DNA from: an uncultured Oscillospiraceae bacterium
GTDB taxonomy: Bacteria; Bacillota; Clostridia; Oscillospirales; Acutalibacteraceae
Assembly: GCA_902496265.1 (NCBI GenBank)
Contig: CABVAD010000075.1
Coordinates: 1 to 5,984, forward strand
DNA: 5,984 nt
Direction of reading: 5' to 3'
Shown: piece by piece, positions 1 through 5,984 of the stretch
How the letters are laid out: every line of letters starts with the position of its first letter
Position numbering within the stretch: the first letter of the stretch is position 1
Program-made: the position numbers and the translations under genes
The notes under the pieces: generated by a model
What the model saw: only the letters and a program-made list of their open reading frames with translations
Databases searched by the model: none
Told to the model about the DNA's origin: nothing

Positions 1-221
1 AATGTATTGGGGTCCGGGATTTATCCATTTTCTCCCAACCGATACCTTTTTATCTCAGGGTCGAGCGGGTAGAACGGTTTTTCGGACTGCTCGGTAAGGC
101 TTATAAAACAAATATCATATGCGCCGTCCCTTGACAGCTTGTTGGCAAGCTGGACAGAGACCCGCTCCGTTCCGCCGCTTCTCGTAATATCGCCCGAAAA
201 AAAGCAAATTCTTTTCTTCAC
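1..221 (-). pseudogene. Start of a third GT4 glycosyltransferase, apparently frameshifted at 28-31 and cut by window edge
   Basis: The gene starts with GTG at 221, five bases after a strong GGAGGT, and overlaps the preceding stop by four bases. The protein begins MKKRICFFSGDITRSGGTER (residues 1-20), an N-terminal GT4 half with a GGTERV glycine loop, and continues as a normal beta/alpha repeat to about residue 64. It then stops at TAA (21-23) after only 66 codons, far short of the 350-400 residues of the family. Shifting one base back at the A4 run (28-31 on the plus strand) gives LGE-KWINPGPQYI, open to the window edge. That reads as the natural continuation, since a W-INPGP segment after a short LG(E) strand is familiar in this enzyme type. 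One added A would restore the frame. It may be a real inactivating mutation, a phase-variable site or a sequence error; the rest of the gene lies outside the window. Confidence 0.72.
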
Positions 222-967
222 CGTTTACCTCCGTCAGCCGTTGCAAGCTCGGCGAATTTCTCCTCATCCGTATTTATCTTAATTGCCTCCCATTTCCGCC
301 GGAAAATGAGAATTGATGAAAGAATCCTTATCATATATTTTGTCGCGTTTACGGGGGAAAGGTAGCTTTGCCCGTACTTTCTTTCCTCCATTCTCACCTG
401 AGTTTCCCGCACATCCGCTCCCATTCGTATGAAGAAGGCAATCGTATCGGGCTCGGGCGCTAAATGCGCGTTTTCCGCAAAAACACGGATAATGTTTCTT
501 TTGTAAAGCCGCATACCGCTTGTAGGGTCTGTAATGCGTTTGTCGGCTGTCGCCTTAATAGCGGCGGAAATCATTTTGCCGCCCACGGTTCTGATACGAA
601 GGGGCATCTTTTTCTCATAAAATCTCGAGGCGATAACAATATCGCAGTCGGTTTCCTCCATTACTTCAAGCATACCGTCTATGTATTCGGGCAGATGCTG
701 ACCGTCCGCATCAAACTGCAGCGCCGCGTCATAGCCGTTTTCGAGCGCATATTTCATTCCCGTATGTATTGCGACCGACAAGCCCTCGTTAGCAGTGTGA
801 TTAATAACGTTATAATGGTTTTCCTCGCACAATTCCCTTGTCCCATCTGTCGAGCCGTCGTTCACGATTATGTAATCATAATAAGGACAGGTGCGCCGCA
901 GATTTTCAATTACATCCTTTAAGCTTTCCGCCTCGTTATACGCCGGTATTATTATAAGTGCTTTCAT
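218..967 (-). CDS. GT2 family glycosyltransferase, DPM1/polyprenyl-phosphate transferase-like
   Basis: This is a 249-residue GT-A enzyme. The nucleotide-binding start is IIPAYNEAESL (residues 6-16), followed by VNDGSTDGT at 35-43. The metal-binding DxD is DADGQH at 86-91 (Asp86, Asp88). TDPTSGMRLYKR at 146-157 and EERKYGQSYL at 194-203 are typical of the DPM1/polyprenyl-phosphate sugar transferase subgroup. Members of that group load mannose, glucose or related sugars onto a polyprenyl phosphate, or act in capsule assembly. There are no C-terminal transmembrane helix pairs of the GtrB kind; only a short amphipathic or hydrophobic stretch (YMIRILSSILIF, 211-222) could touch the membrane. The start is ATG at 967, inside the preceding gene, with GGGGGAAG just upstream. 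The stop overlaps the next start in a GTGA junction (218-221). The substrate is not determinable. Confidence 0.91.
   Translation of the reverse strand: MKALIIIPAYNEAESLKDVIENLRRTCPYYDYIIVNDGSTDGTRELCEENHYNVINHTANEGLSVAIHTGMKYALENGYDAALQFDADGQHLPEYIDGMLEVMEETDCDIVIASRFYEKKMPLRIRTVGGKMISAAIKATADKRITDPTSGMRLYKRNIIRVFAENAHLAPEPDTIAFFIRMGADVRETQVRMEERKYGQSYLSPVNATKYMIRILSSILIFRRKWEAIKINTDEEKFAELATADGGKR
227..232 (-). promoter_or_regulatory. Ribosome binding site of the frameshifted third GT4 gene
   Basis: GGAGGT is five bases before the GTG at 221 and lies in the last codons of the GT2 gene. The strong site argues that the downstream reading frame is, or recently was, a functional gene rather than a chance ORF. 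Confidence 0.75.
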
Positions 968-2180
968 TTAAACTTCCCCCTGCCATGGCGATAAACTCGT
1001 CAAGCCCCTTGGTGTGATACAGTACCTTTTGCCTTGCCTTTTCCCCGAAGCTTTTGCACTTTTCAGGATTATTAATCATATCTAAAAGCCGTTCGCTTAT
1101 AGTCTTGGGGTTTAGCTCGCACAGAATACCGTCCGTGCCGTTTTCAATCTGTTCCCTGTTGCCGCTGCAATCGGTTGCAAGAATTGCTTTGCCCAAGGTC
1201 TGCGCCTCCTGCACGGCAATGCTCTTTCCCTCATACTCGGTTGCGTGGACATAAAAATCACAGCCCTTATAGTAAGGATAAGGATTTTCTTTGACGCCCA
1301 TAAGGATAAAATCATTTTGAAGTCCGTAATCCTTTATCTGCTGTTCAAGCTCTTTATGAAGCTCACCCTCGCCCAGCACATACCACCTTATCGGAATACT
1401 GCTTTTTTCTTTAAGCAGCTTCATAACCTCAATCGCAATATCATACCTTTTCTGGCGGGTCAGTCGCCCGACGGTCAAGAGCCTGACACCCTCAAAGCCG
1501 TCGTTAAAGCCCTTGCCGTCCTCCGCCATCTTCTTGATTCTTTCCTGATTTAAAAGATTGTGAAAAACCGAGGTTTTTTCTTCATATTCTGGATAAACCC
1601 TTAAAAAATGCTCTCTGACCTCGTCGGAGACCGTGAAAATTCGGTCGAATTTATCGTAACAGTTAAGGTCCAAATCTCTGTTATAGCCCGCTTTTTTATA
1701 ATCTATATGCACAAAAGCCGCTTTTTTCTTCGCTTTTATATGCTCCGCGGTGTAATAGGTCGCTCCGCCCTCTAAATAAGCGACCGCCAAATCGTATTCT
1801 TCGTTTATGCGGGGCGCGCCGTCGGCAAGCAGTCTCCAAAAGAGCTTATCAAGCAGGATTTTTCCGTTTCTTCGCATATTGCGAATAATCTTTATAAGAT
1901 AGGGAGCGCGCCGAAAAAACAAGCCTTTCCCTATTCCCGCCTTCAGGACGCTTAACATCAAGCGTCTTCTTCCCTCTTTTGTTAGCACGGACACGTCTTT
2001 GTAATTTTTATTTAACAGCCGCACATTTTCGGGCAGTTCGCGGCGTAATTCACCCTGACCCGTAAGTACAAACAGGGAAATATCATATTTTTCCGAATCG
2101 AGCACGCCGAACAGATTAAGCATAGCGCGCTCAGCGCCGCCGCAGCCCAGCGTATTAATGATAAATAGCAGTTTTTTCAT
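936..2180 (-). CDS. GT4 family glycosyltransferase (not PelF)
   Basis: This is a 414-residue, probably cytosolic or membrane-peripheral GT-B enzyme expected to transfer a sugar from a nucleotide-sugar donor to a glycan or lipid-linked acceptor. The N-terminal Rossmann half begins INTLGCGGAERAMLNL (residues 8-23), the GGAER glycine loop typical of capsule and teichoic-acid-type GT4 enzymes. A basic stretch at about 70-117 (GRRRLML, FFRRAP, IIRNMRRNGK) could contact the membrane. The donor half has LLTVGRLTRQKRYDIAIE at 234-251 and VLGEGELHKELE at 268-279. The E-x7-E pair is Glu317/Glu325 in EYEGKSIAVQEA. ATG at 2180 is chosen from the conserved N-terminus; it lies inside pelG and has only a distant GGAG, so translation is probably coupled to pelG. 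The sugar specificity cannot be read from sequence. It overlaps the next gene by 32 bases. Confidence 0.92.
   Translation of the reverse strand: MKKLLFIINTLGCGGAERAMLNLFGVLDSEKYDISLFVLTGQGELRRELPENVRLLNKNYKDVSVLTKEGRRRLMLSVLKAGIGKGLFFRRAPYLIKIIRNMRRNGKILLDKLFWRLLADGAPRINEEYDLAVAYLEGGATYYTAEHIKAKKKAAFVHIDYKKAGYNRDLDLNCYDKFDRIFTVSDEVREHFLRVYPEYEEKTSVFHNLLNQERIKKMAEDGKGFNDGFEGVRLLTVGRLTRQKRYDIAIEVMKLLKEKSSIPIRWYVLGEGELHKELEQQIKDYGLQNDFILMGVKENPYPYYKGCDFYVHATEYEGKSIAVQEAQTLGKAILATDCSGNREQIENGTDGILCELNPKTISERLLDMINNPEKCKSFGEKARQKVLYHTKGLDEFIAMAGGSLNESTYNNTGV
973..980 (-). promoter_or_regulatory. Ribosome binding site of the GT2 gene
   Basis: GGGGGAAG lies about five bases before the ATG at 967, inside the 3' end of the preceding GT4 gene. 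It is an imperfect match to AGGAGG but correctly placed. Confidence 0.5.
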
Positions 2181-3684
2181 CGTCTTCTTGCTTCTCCGTT
2201 ACTTCCTTTGGCTCTGTTTCGAGGCTTCCCTCTGACTTCCTTTGCTCTTCGAGATCAAACACCTTCGGTGAGGGCTTAATTCCCTTTGCGCGTCTCATAA
2301 TATTTCCCCTGCAGAACATATGCTCATTAAGATTGTTTTCCATCCAGCGAAGCCTCGCATATGCGATGGTAAAGCCGATAACCGAGCCTATCCATACGCC
2401 GAACCCGTAAAATATGTGGCTCATATGCGTTGCCGCAAGAGAAGCCAAAAATGTTCCGACGCAAAAGCTTGCGGCTGTCAGCAGAGCGCCGTTCAAATCC
2501 TCAAAATAATAAAGGAAGATAATCTCGGAATACATAAGGAAGAGAACAAAATACCCTGCCGCCATCATCGGATAAATCCGCATAACAAGACCCGCGTAGC
2601 CCATTCGCGGAAGAAATATGACAAAAGCCAGATAAACAAACACCGACACTATAAATTGCAGACGCAAAAGGGTCATAAGCTCACTTGACAGCTGGCGGAA
2701 CATTCGCTTTTTTGTATTGCGGATATCAAGTCCCCTGCCGCCGAAGACCGCGTCGGCATAGTCGCGGTAGCGTTCGTGGAAGTACATTTCAACCCTTGAA
2801 ATGAAGATAACGCTTGCCGATATATTGGTAAACATTGCAAGACAGGTTGCCATATCGTAGGGCTGGTTACAAACAAAGGTCTTTACCAAATGCATTGCCA
2901 TATCCGTTCCCCAAAACACGAAATTGTGGATAAAAAGCCCAAGCGTGTAAAGGAAATTAATCAAAATAAGCTGCCAGTACTTCCCGAAATATTCGAATAC
3001 TCGCTTATATTCCTCGCTGTTATCGGGGAAAAACTGATGTATCTTCGCCCACTCCAGCACCGCCGTGAGAAAAAAGCCTATTGTCAGCGCCAAAAGCATA
3101 CTGTAGGTAACGCTGACCTTGCAGACATAACGGAAGAATACCGACAGTAAAAACGCCGCAACCATTCCCGCCAGAAAATAAAGGGAAATCAATCTGTATT
3201 CTTTGCAGATTGACAGGTAAAGCATATTGTAAAAAACAATAACAAGACTTACAAAACAGCAATACCCTGTAAAGACATAATAAATCGGTACTCCGCCGGC
3301 AAAATGCTCGTGCAGGCAAAACGGTATTGCAAATAAACAGCTGAAGCAGATATTGGTCAAAAGACCCACACGGTGGCAGGGCTGAACGTCCTCATAACGT
3401 TCCTCGAAAATAACGTCCGACATATACCGCGAGAGCACAGCGTTAAAGGGCGAGGTCGTAAGCAGAGAAAATATGAAAACATACAGTATCGTGCAGGAAA
3501 AAAGCTCGCGGTCAAAATAACGTACCGTATTGAATTTCAGGACATACTGCATCAGCACAAGGTTGATAATTACAACCAGAATCGGTGCGATTGTTACGAC
3601 CGTGCTGTAAAAAAATCCTATAATATCAGTGGTGATAGTATTCTTGTGATATATTTTATTAAGCTTGACACCGATTCCCGCCAT
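2155..3684 (-). CDS. pelG: PelG, MOP-superfamily Pel exopolysaccharide transporter
   Basis: This is a 509-residue integral membrane protein. PelG is a 12-helix member of the MOP (flippase-like) superfamily and is thought to move Pel across the cytoplasmic membrane together with PelF. Hydrophobic helices fall at about residues 20-48, 62-80, 107-123, 132-159, 166-186, 193-211, 236-258, 278-297, 340-359, 366-391, 400-419 and 424-444, twelve in all. The N-terminal region (GFFYSTVVTIAPILVV, then TTSPFNAVLSRYMSD near 76-90) and the cytosolic loop near 298-335 (RVEMYFHERYRDYADAV) are characteristic of the family. The start is ATG at 3684 with AAAGGAG six bases upstream. The last ~60 residues (from about 450) form a soluble, highly charged tail, longer than I expect for PelG (Pseudomonas PelG is about 456 residues). 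The tail's coding end overlaps the next gene by 26 bases. No PelB/PelC outer-membrane partner is expected in a Gram-positive. Confidence 0.94.
   Translation of the reverse strand: MAGIGVKLNKIYHKNTITTDIIGFFYSTVVTIAPILVVIINLVLMQYVLKFNTVRYFDRELFSCTILYVFIFSLLTTSPFNAVLSRYMSDVIFEERYEDVQPCHRVGLLTNICFSCLFAIPFCLHEHFAGGVPIYYVFTGYCCFVSLVIVFYNMLYLSICKEYRLISLYFLAGMVAAFLLSVFFRYVCKVSVTYSMLLALTIGFFLTAVLEWAKIHQFFPDNSEEYKRVFEYFGKYWQLILINFLYTLGLFIHNFVFWGTDMAMHLVKTFVCNQPYDMATCLAMFTNISASVIFISRVEMYFHERYRDYADAVFGGRGLDIRNTKKRMFRQLSSELMTLLRLQFIVSVFVYLAFVIFLPRMGYAGLVMRIYPMMAAGYFVLFLMYSEIIFLYYFEDLNGALLTAASFCVGTFLASLAATHMSHIFYGFGVWIGSVIGFTIAYARLRWMENNLNEHMFCRGNIMRRAKGIKPSPKVFDLEEQRKSEGSLETEPKEVTEKQEDDEKTAIYH
2194..2197 (-). 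promoter_or_regulatory. Weak, distant Shine-Dalgarno of the second GT4 gene
   Basis: Only GGAG is seen, about 13 bases before the ATG at 2180, which is too far for efficient initiation. With the start buried in the last codons of pelG, reinitiation by ribosomes finishing pelG is the likelier route (inference). Confidence 0.4.
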
Positions 3685-3690
3685 ATATTT

Positions 3691-3697
3691 CTCCTTT
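3691..3697 (-). promoter_or_regulatory. Ribosome binding site of pelG
   Basis: AAAGGAG sits six bases before the ATG at 3684, a near-ideal site. pelG therefore has its own strong initiation despite being in the same operon as pelF. Confidence 0.8.
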
Positions 3698-3728
3698 CCG
3701 CGTGATAGTCCTTACGCTAAGCCCGTTT

Positions 3729-5165
3729 TCAGTCGGCTTCCCACACCTTGTTCTGCCGCTCGGCGGCTTTTTTGTAAATGTCCTCATAGGTTTTTTTCAT
3801 ATCTTCGATTTTATATTTTCGCATAAGTCTCCGATAACCCGCCTTTGCCATTCTCCTGCGCGCCTCGGGGTTTTCCGCCATATAAACCATAGCGTTTGCG
3901 ATTTCCTCAATATTCATAATGTGGGTCAAAATGCCCGCCTTGCCGAAGTCGTCGTCCTCGCCGTACAAAAGGCCTCTGCAATTTCCGACGTCGGTTGCAA
4001 TCACAGGCACATACGCCGCAAAGCTTTCGAGTATCGTAAGCGGCTGTCCCTCGCTGATACTGGTAAGTATAGTCATATCCATAAAGCCCAGATAGTCCGT
4101 AACATTAATTCTTCCCGTAAATTCTATATCCGAAATCTCCATCTGCTCCGCCATTTTAAAGCATTCCGCCGCGTACTCCGGTTCCTCGTCGTAAGGTCCC
4201 ATAATCCAAAGCTTTAGGGCCGGACACCGTTTTTTTGCATAGGCAAACGCCTGTATCATAGTCTTAACGTCCTTTATGGGCGCCACCCGAAGAACAGCGC
4301 CGATGTTAATATAGCCTTCGTTTTCGGGCTTTGCCGCGGGCAGATTTTCAAATCTCTTATAATCGATTCCGTTGGGTGTAATCAAAATTTTTTCTTTCGG
4401 ACAGCCAAGCTCCTGCTGAAGCTCACAGGCGTGCTTATAAAGCCCTGTCACCACATCTGCGGTGTCATACGCAACCTTAGACATTTTCTTAAACTGGCGA
4501 ATCCAGATTTTCTTATAGGTGCGCTGTACCCAATCCGCCTTTATCAGCTCTTCCTCACGCTCTCTTGTGTAAATTCCGTGCTCCGATATAATCAGCTGTC
4601 CGTTATGAAAATGCTTGCCCATACTCCCGATAATTCCCGCGTAACCCGTTGAGACCGCGTGATACACGTCCGCCTTCGGCACCTTCATTGATAATGCGAG
4701 AAAAAGAGGAAGATACATTGAACGCATCGTCCACAAAAAATCCGAAAATACAATATCGGGATACTGCAAATTATAGCAGTCCTCCACCGCGTGATAAAAA
4801 TCCTCGCCCATAAGGAGCTGATTGATTGACACGTCATTATCCCTGAAATAATCAAACAGAACAGGCCACTCTACATCCTGATCAAGGAGCAGACTTCTGA
4901 GCGCGTGATATCCCTTTTTATTAAGCCTTGACTTGTGCAGCTTATTTACACTGCCCCAGTCCGCGTCCTCGAGGTACAGCTCGTGCACCTCCGTCACATT
5001 TTCGGGCAGCTTATACGCAAATTTCCCACTCTGTTCTCTGCTTGCTATAACAGAAAGCAAAACAAACTCCTGCTTCGGGAAGGTTTGTATCATACTGTGA
5101 ACCCAGCCCGACACTCCGCCGACAACATAAGGATAACATCCCTCAGATATAATACAAATTCGCAC
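3729..5165 (-). CDS. pelF: PelF, GT4 family glycosyltransferase of Pel polysaccharide synthesis
   Basis: This is a 478-residue cytosolic GT-B glycosyltransferase. PelF is the enzyme that polymerises Pel from a UDP-N-acetylhexosamine donor at the inner face of the membrane, working with PelG. The N-terminus (residues 1-26) carries SEGCYPYVVGGVSGWVHSMI, the hallmark start of PelF with its DUF3492-type N-terminal domain. SEHGIYTREREEEL follows at 194-207 and ITPNGID at 262-268. The C-terminal GT4 domain has the donor-binding GAVLRVAPIKD at 289-299. The E-x7-E signature is SEGQPLTILE at 371-380, with Glu372 and Glu380. Length is close to the ~500 residues of Pseudomonas PelF. The start is GTG at 5165, supported by AGAGGTG five bases upstream and by the conserved N-terminus. 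pelG follows after 44 bases, and no terminator is seen between them. No truncation or missing key residue was found. Confidence 0.95.
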   Translation of the reverse strand: MRICIISEGCYPYVVGGVSGWVHSMIQTFPKQEFVLLSVIASREQSGKFAYKLPENVTEVHELYLEDADWGSVNKLHKSRLNKKGYHALRSLLLDQDVEWPVLFDYFRDNDVSINQLLMGEDFYHAVEDCYNLQYPDIVFSDFLWTMRSMYLPLFLALSMKVPKADVYHAVSTGYAGIIGSMGKHFHNGQLIISEHGIYTREREEELIKADWVQRTYKKIWIRQFKKMSKVAYDTADVVTGLYKHACELQQELGCPKEKILITPNGIDYKRFENLPAAKPENEGYINIGAVLRVAPIKDVKTMIQAFAYAKKRCPALKLWIMGPYDEEPEYAAECFKMAEQMEISDIEFTGRINVTDYLGFMDMTILTSISEGQPLTILESFAAYVPVIATDVGNCRGLLYGEDDDFGKAGILTHIMNIEEIANAMVYMAENPEARRRMAKAGYRRLMRKYKIEDMKKTYEDIYKKAAERQNKVWEAD

Positions 5166-5170
5166 AGCCG

Positions 5171-5177
5171 CACCTCT
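5171..5177 (-). promoter_or_regulatory. Ribosome binding site of pelF
   Basis: AGAGGTG lies five bases before the GTG at 5165. It decides this non-ATG start, which also fits the conserved PelF N-terminus. Confidence 0.75.
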
Positions 5178-5199
5178 TTTCCTGTAATTATTTTCCTGT
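5177..5199. repeat. Two 9-base direct repeats in the pelF leader
   Basis: TTTTCCTGT occurs at 5177-5185 and again at 5191-5199 (ACAGGAAAA on the coding strand), with a 14-base period. The two copies fill most of the gap between the upstream stop and the pelF ribosome binding site. They may be a chance low-complexity duplication or a small regulatory element. Confidence 0.5.
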
Positions 5200-5984
5200 T
5201 ACTGTTTATAATAGGGATTTATATTTGATTCTAAAGTGATTTGTGCCGTATGAGCCGTAAGGGTCAGAAGATACGCGTCCTTTTCCACCTGTGTATAGCT
5301 TCCGCCCGTCATAGAGACCGGCTTCTCTCCGTGAGTTCTGAGGAGCAGGTATGCGTCCCCCGTAAAGCCCTCGGTCTTAACGGAAATGATATTCCCGTTT
5401 TTAGAGCTTTGGGCGCTTCCGTTTAAAAAATTCCGTACTCTTGAGTCGCTTTGGCTGACGGTGGTTTTATCAAAGGCGGAAAACGGCTTCCAATATGTAT
5501 CGATATTTGCCGCCATTTTGTCCGCTAAATTTTCCCATTCGTCTTTTTCGTCCTTCGGATTTAAAATTCGGTATATATCCGCCTGAACATTGCTGTAGCC
5601 GAGCGAAGTTTCAATACTTTTAAGCCTTAAGCTGTCCCTATAGCTGTGCCTGAAAACGTCTGCTGTTGCGTTCTGAAAGGTAATCTTATCGGTCAGCCAA
5701 TACAAAATCGGCGCGTCCTCCGCATATTCTCCGACAACGGTGCGAATATCGCCGAAAAAATCCGTCTGCCCGTTACCGTTCAGCAAATTTTCAAGCTTAT
5801 CCTTATTCTCGCCGCGTACATATCCGCCCGCGAACAAATAATTCAGGTTAAGCTTTTCCAACGCGTTTTTTTCGTCCTTGACCGACAGCCTGATATCCGA
5901 ACTGTTAATCCGTCCCAGCGTTGCGCCCGCTTCAGCCGACACTTCATTAAAATATTTAAGATAATCGATAAGATTATCCGTTTT
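5199..5984 (-). CDS. C-terminal part of probable DUF2194-type Pel-associated protein (5' end outside window)
   Basis: The frame is open from the window edge to a TAA at 5199-5201 and gives 261 residues. A GTG at 5942 could be mistaken for the start, but 14 sense codons precede it in frame (KTDNLIDYLKYFNE), so this is the 3' part of a longer gene. The fragment begins with a region carrying GRINSSDIRL and LNYLFAGGY, which reads like the end of an alpha/beta or barrel domain. A helical stretch follows (HSYRDSLRLKSIETSLGYSNVQADIYRIL). The last ~70 residues look beta-rich (GFTGDAYLLLRTHGEKP, DAYLLTLTAHTAQITLESN), like a small C-terminal sandwich. From memory of family sequences this resembles DUF2194 proteins found next to PelF in Clostridia; that is not proven here. 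Its place just before pelF matches the PelA-type deacetylase slot of Gram-positive pel operons. No catalytic motif is visible in this part. It ends 33 bases before pelF. Confidence 0.65.
   Translation of the reverse strand, partial: KTDNLIDYLKYFNEVSAEAGATLGRINSSDIRLSVKDEKNALEKLNLNYLFAGGYVRGENKDKLENLLNGNGQTDFFGDIRTVVGEYAEDAPILYWLTDKITFQNATADVFRHSYRDSLRLKSIETSLGYSNVQADIYRILNPKDEKDEWENLADKMAANIDTYWKPFSAFDKTTVSQSDSRVRNFLNGSAQSSKNGNIISVKTEGFTGDAYLLLRTHGEKPVSMTGGSYTQVEKDAYLLTLTAHTAQITLESNINPYYKQ

Noticed and set aside
464..922. Plus-strand 152-residue open frame opposite the GT2 gene
   Set aside because: It is entirely antisense to a clear GT2 enzyme, has a Cys/His/Arg-rich unnatural composition and no recognisable domain, so it is a shadow frame.
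2262..2272. Small hairpin CACC-TTC-GGTG
   Set aside because: The stem is only four base pairs, has no U-tract and lies in the pelG coding region, so it is not a terminator.
3665..3670. TTGACA on the plus strand, a perfect -35 hexamer
   Set aside because: It lies inside the pelG N-terminal codons in antisense orientation, with no convincing -10 at the right distance and no plus-strand gene to drive.
3702..4217. Plus-strand 171-residue open frame opposite the pelF 3' part
   Set aside because: It is antisense to the conserved GT4 domain of PelF and has no recognisable family or operon context. Its hydrophobic start is explained by the complementary codons.
5207..5212. TATAAT on the plus strand, a perfect -10 hexamer
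   Set aside because: It points opposite to all genes, has no suitable -35 box upstream and lies in the last codons of the upstream gene, so it is a chance match.
5199..5942. GTG at 5942 as the start of the upstream gene
   Set aside because: The frame stays open to the window edge with plausible protein sequence, and no ribosome binding site precedes the GTG, so the gene is partial.

Overview
The window holds one side of a densely packed, single-strand exopolysaccharide operon. Every credible gene reads on the minus strand, so transcription runs from the high-coordinate end towards position 1. The organism is most likely a Clostridia-type Firmicute (Lachnospiraceae/Oscillospiraceae-like). This is inferred from strong AGGAGG-type ribosome binding sites, GTG starts, moderate base composition and the form of the Pel genes; I cannot name a genus. 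No RNA gene, mobile element, CRISPR array or convincing promoter or terminator was seen, and no gap between genes exceeds about 45 bases.

In transcription order the genes are as follows. (1) 5984-5199: the C-terminal 261 residues of a protein whose start lies outside the window, probably the DUF2194-type protein often found beside Firmicute pel genes. (2) 5165-3729: PelF, the GT4 glycosyltransferase that polymerises Pel. (3) 3684-2155: PelG, the 12-helix MOP-superfamily membrane component of the Pel synthase. (4) 2180-936: a second, unrelated GT4 glycosyltransferase. (5) 967-218: a DPM1-like GT2 glycosyltransferase. (6) 221 to the window edge: the first 66 codons of a third GT4 enzyme, interrupted by an apparent one-base frameshift next to the window end.

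Genes 3 to 6 overlap one another (26, 32 and 4 bases), so they are probably co-transcribed and partly translationally coupled. PelF and PelG make and export a cationic GalNAc/GalN polymer in known Pel systems. The Gram-positive pel operon of Bacillus cereus is described as pelDEA(DA)FG; here the partial first gene occupies the slot of the deacetylase, and pelD/pelE would be expected beyond 5984.

The unusual part is downstream. Three further glycosyltransferases are fused by overlap to pelG, which suggests either a decorated Pel variant or a merger of pel with another surface-glycan cluster. The strongest second-look items are this extended glycosyltransferase tail, the frameshift at 28-31, the long charged C-terminal tail of PelG, and the identity of the upstream protein.
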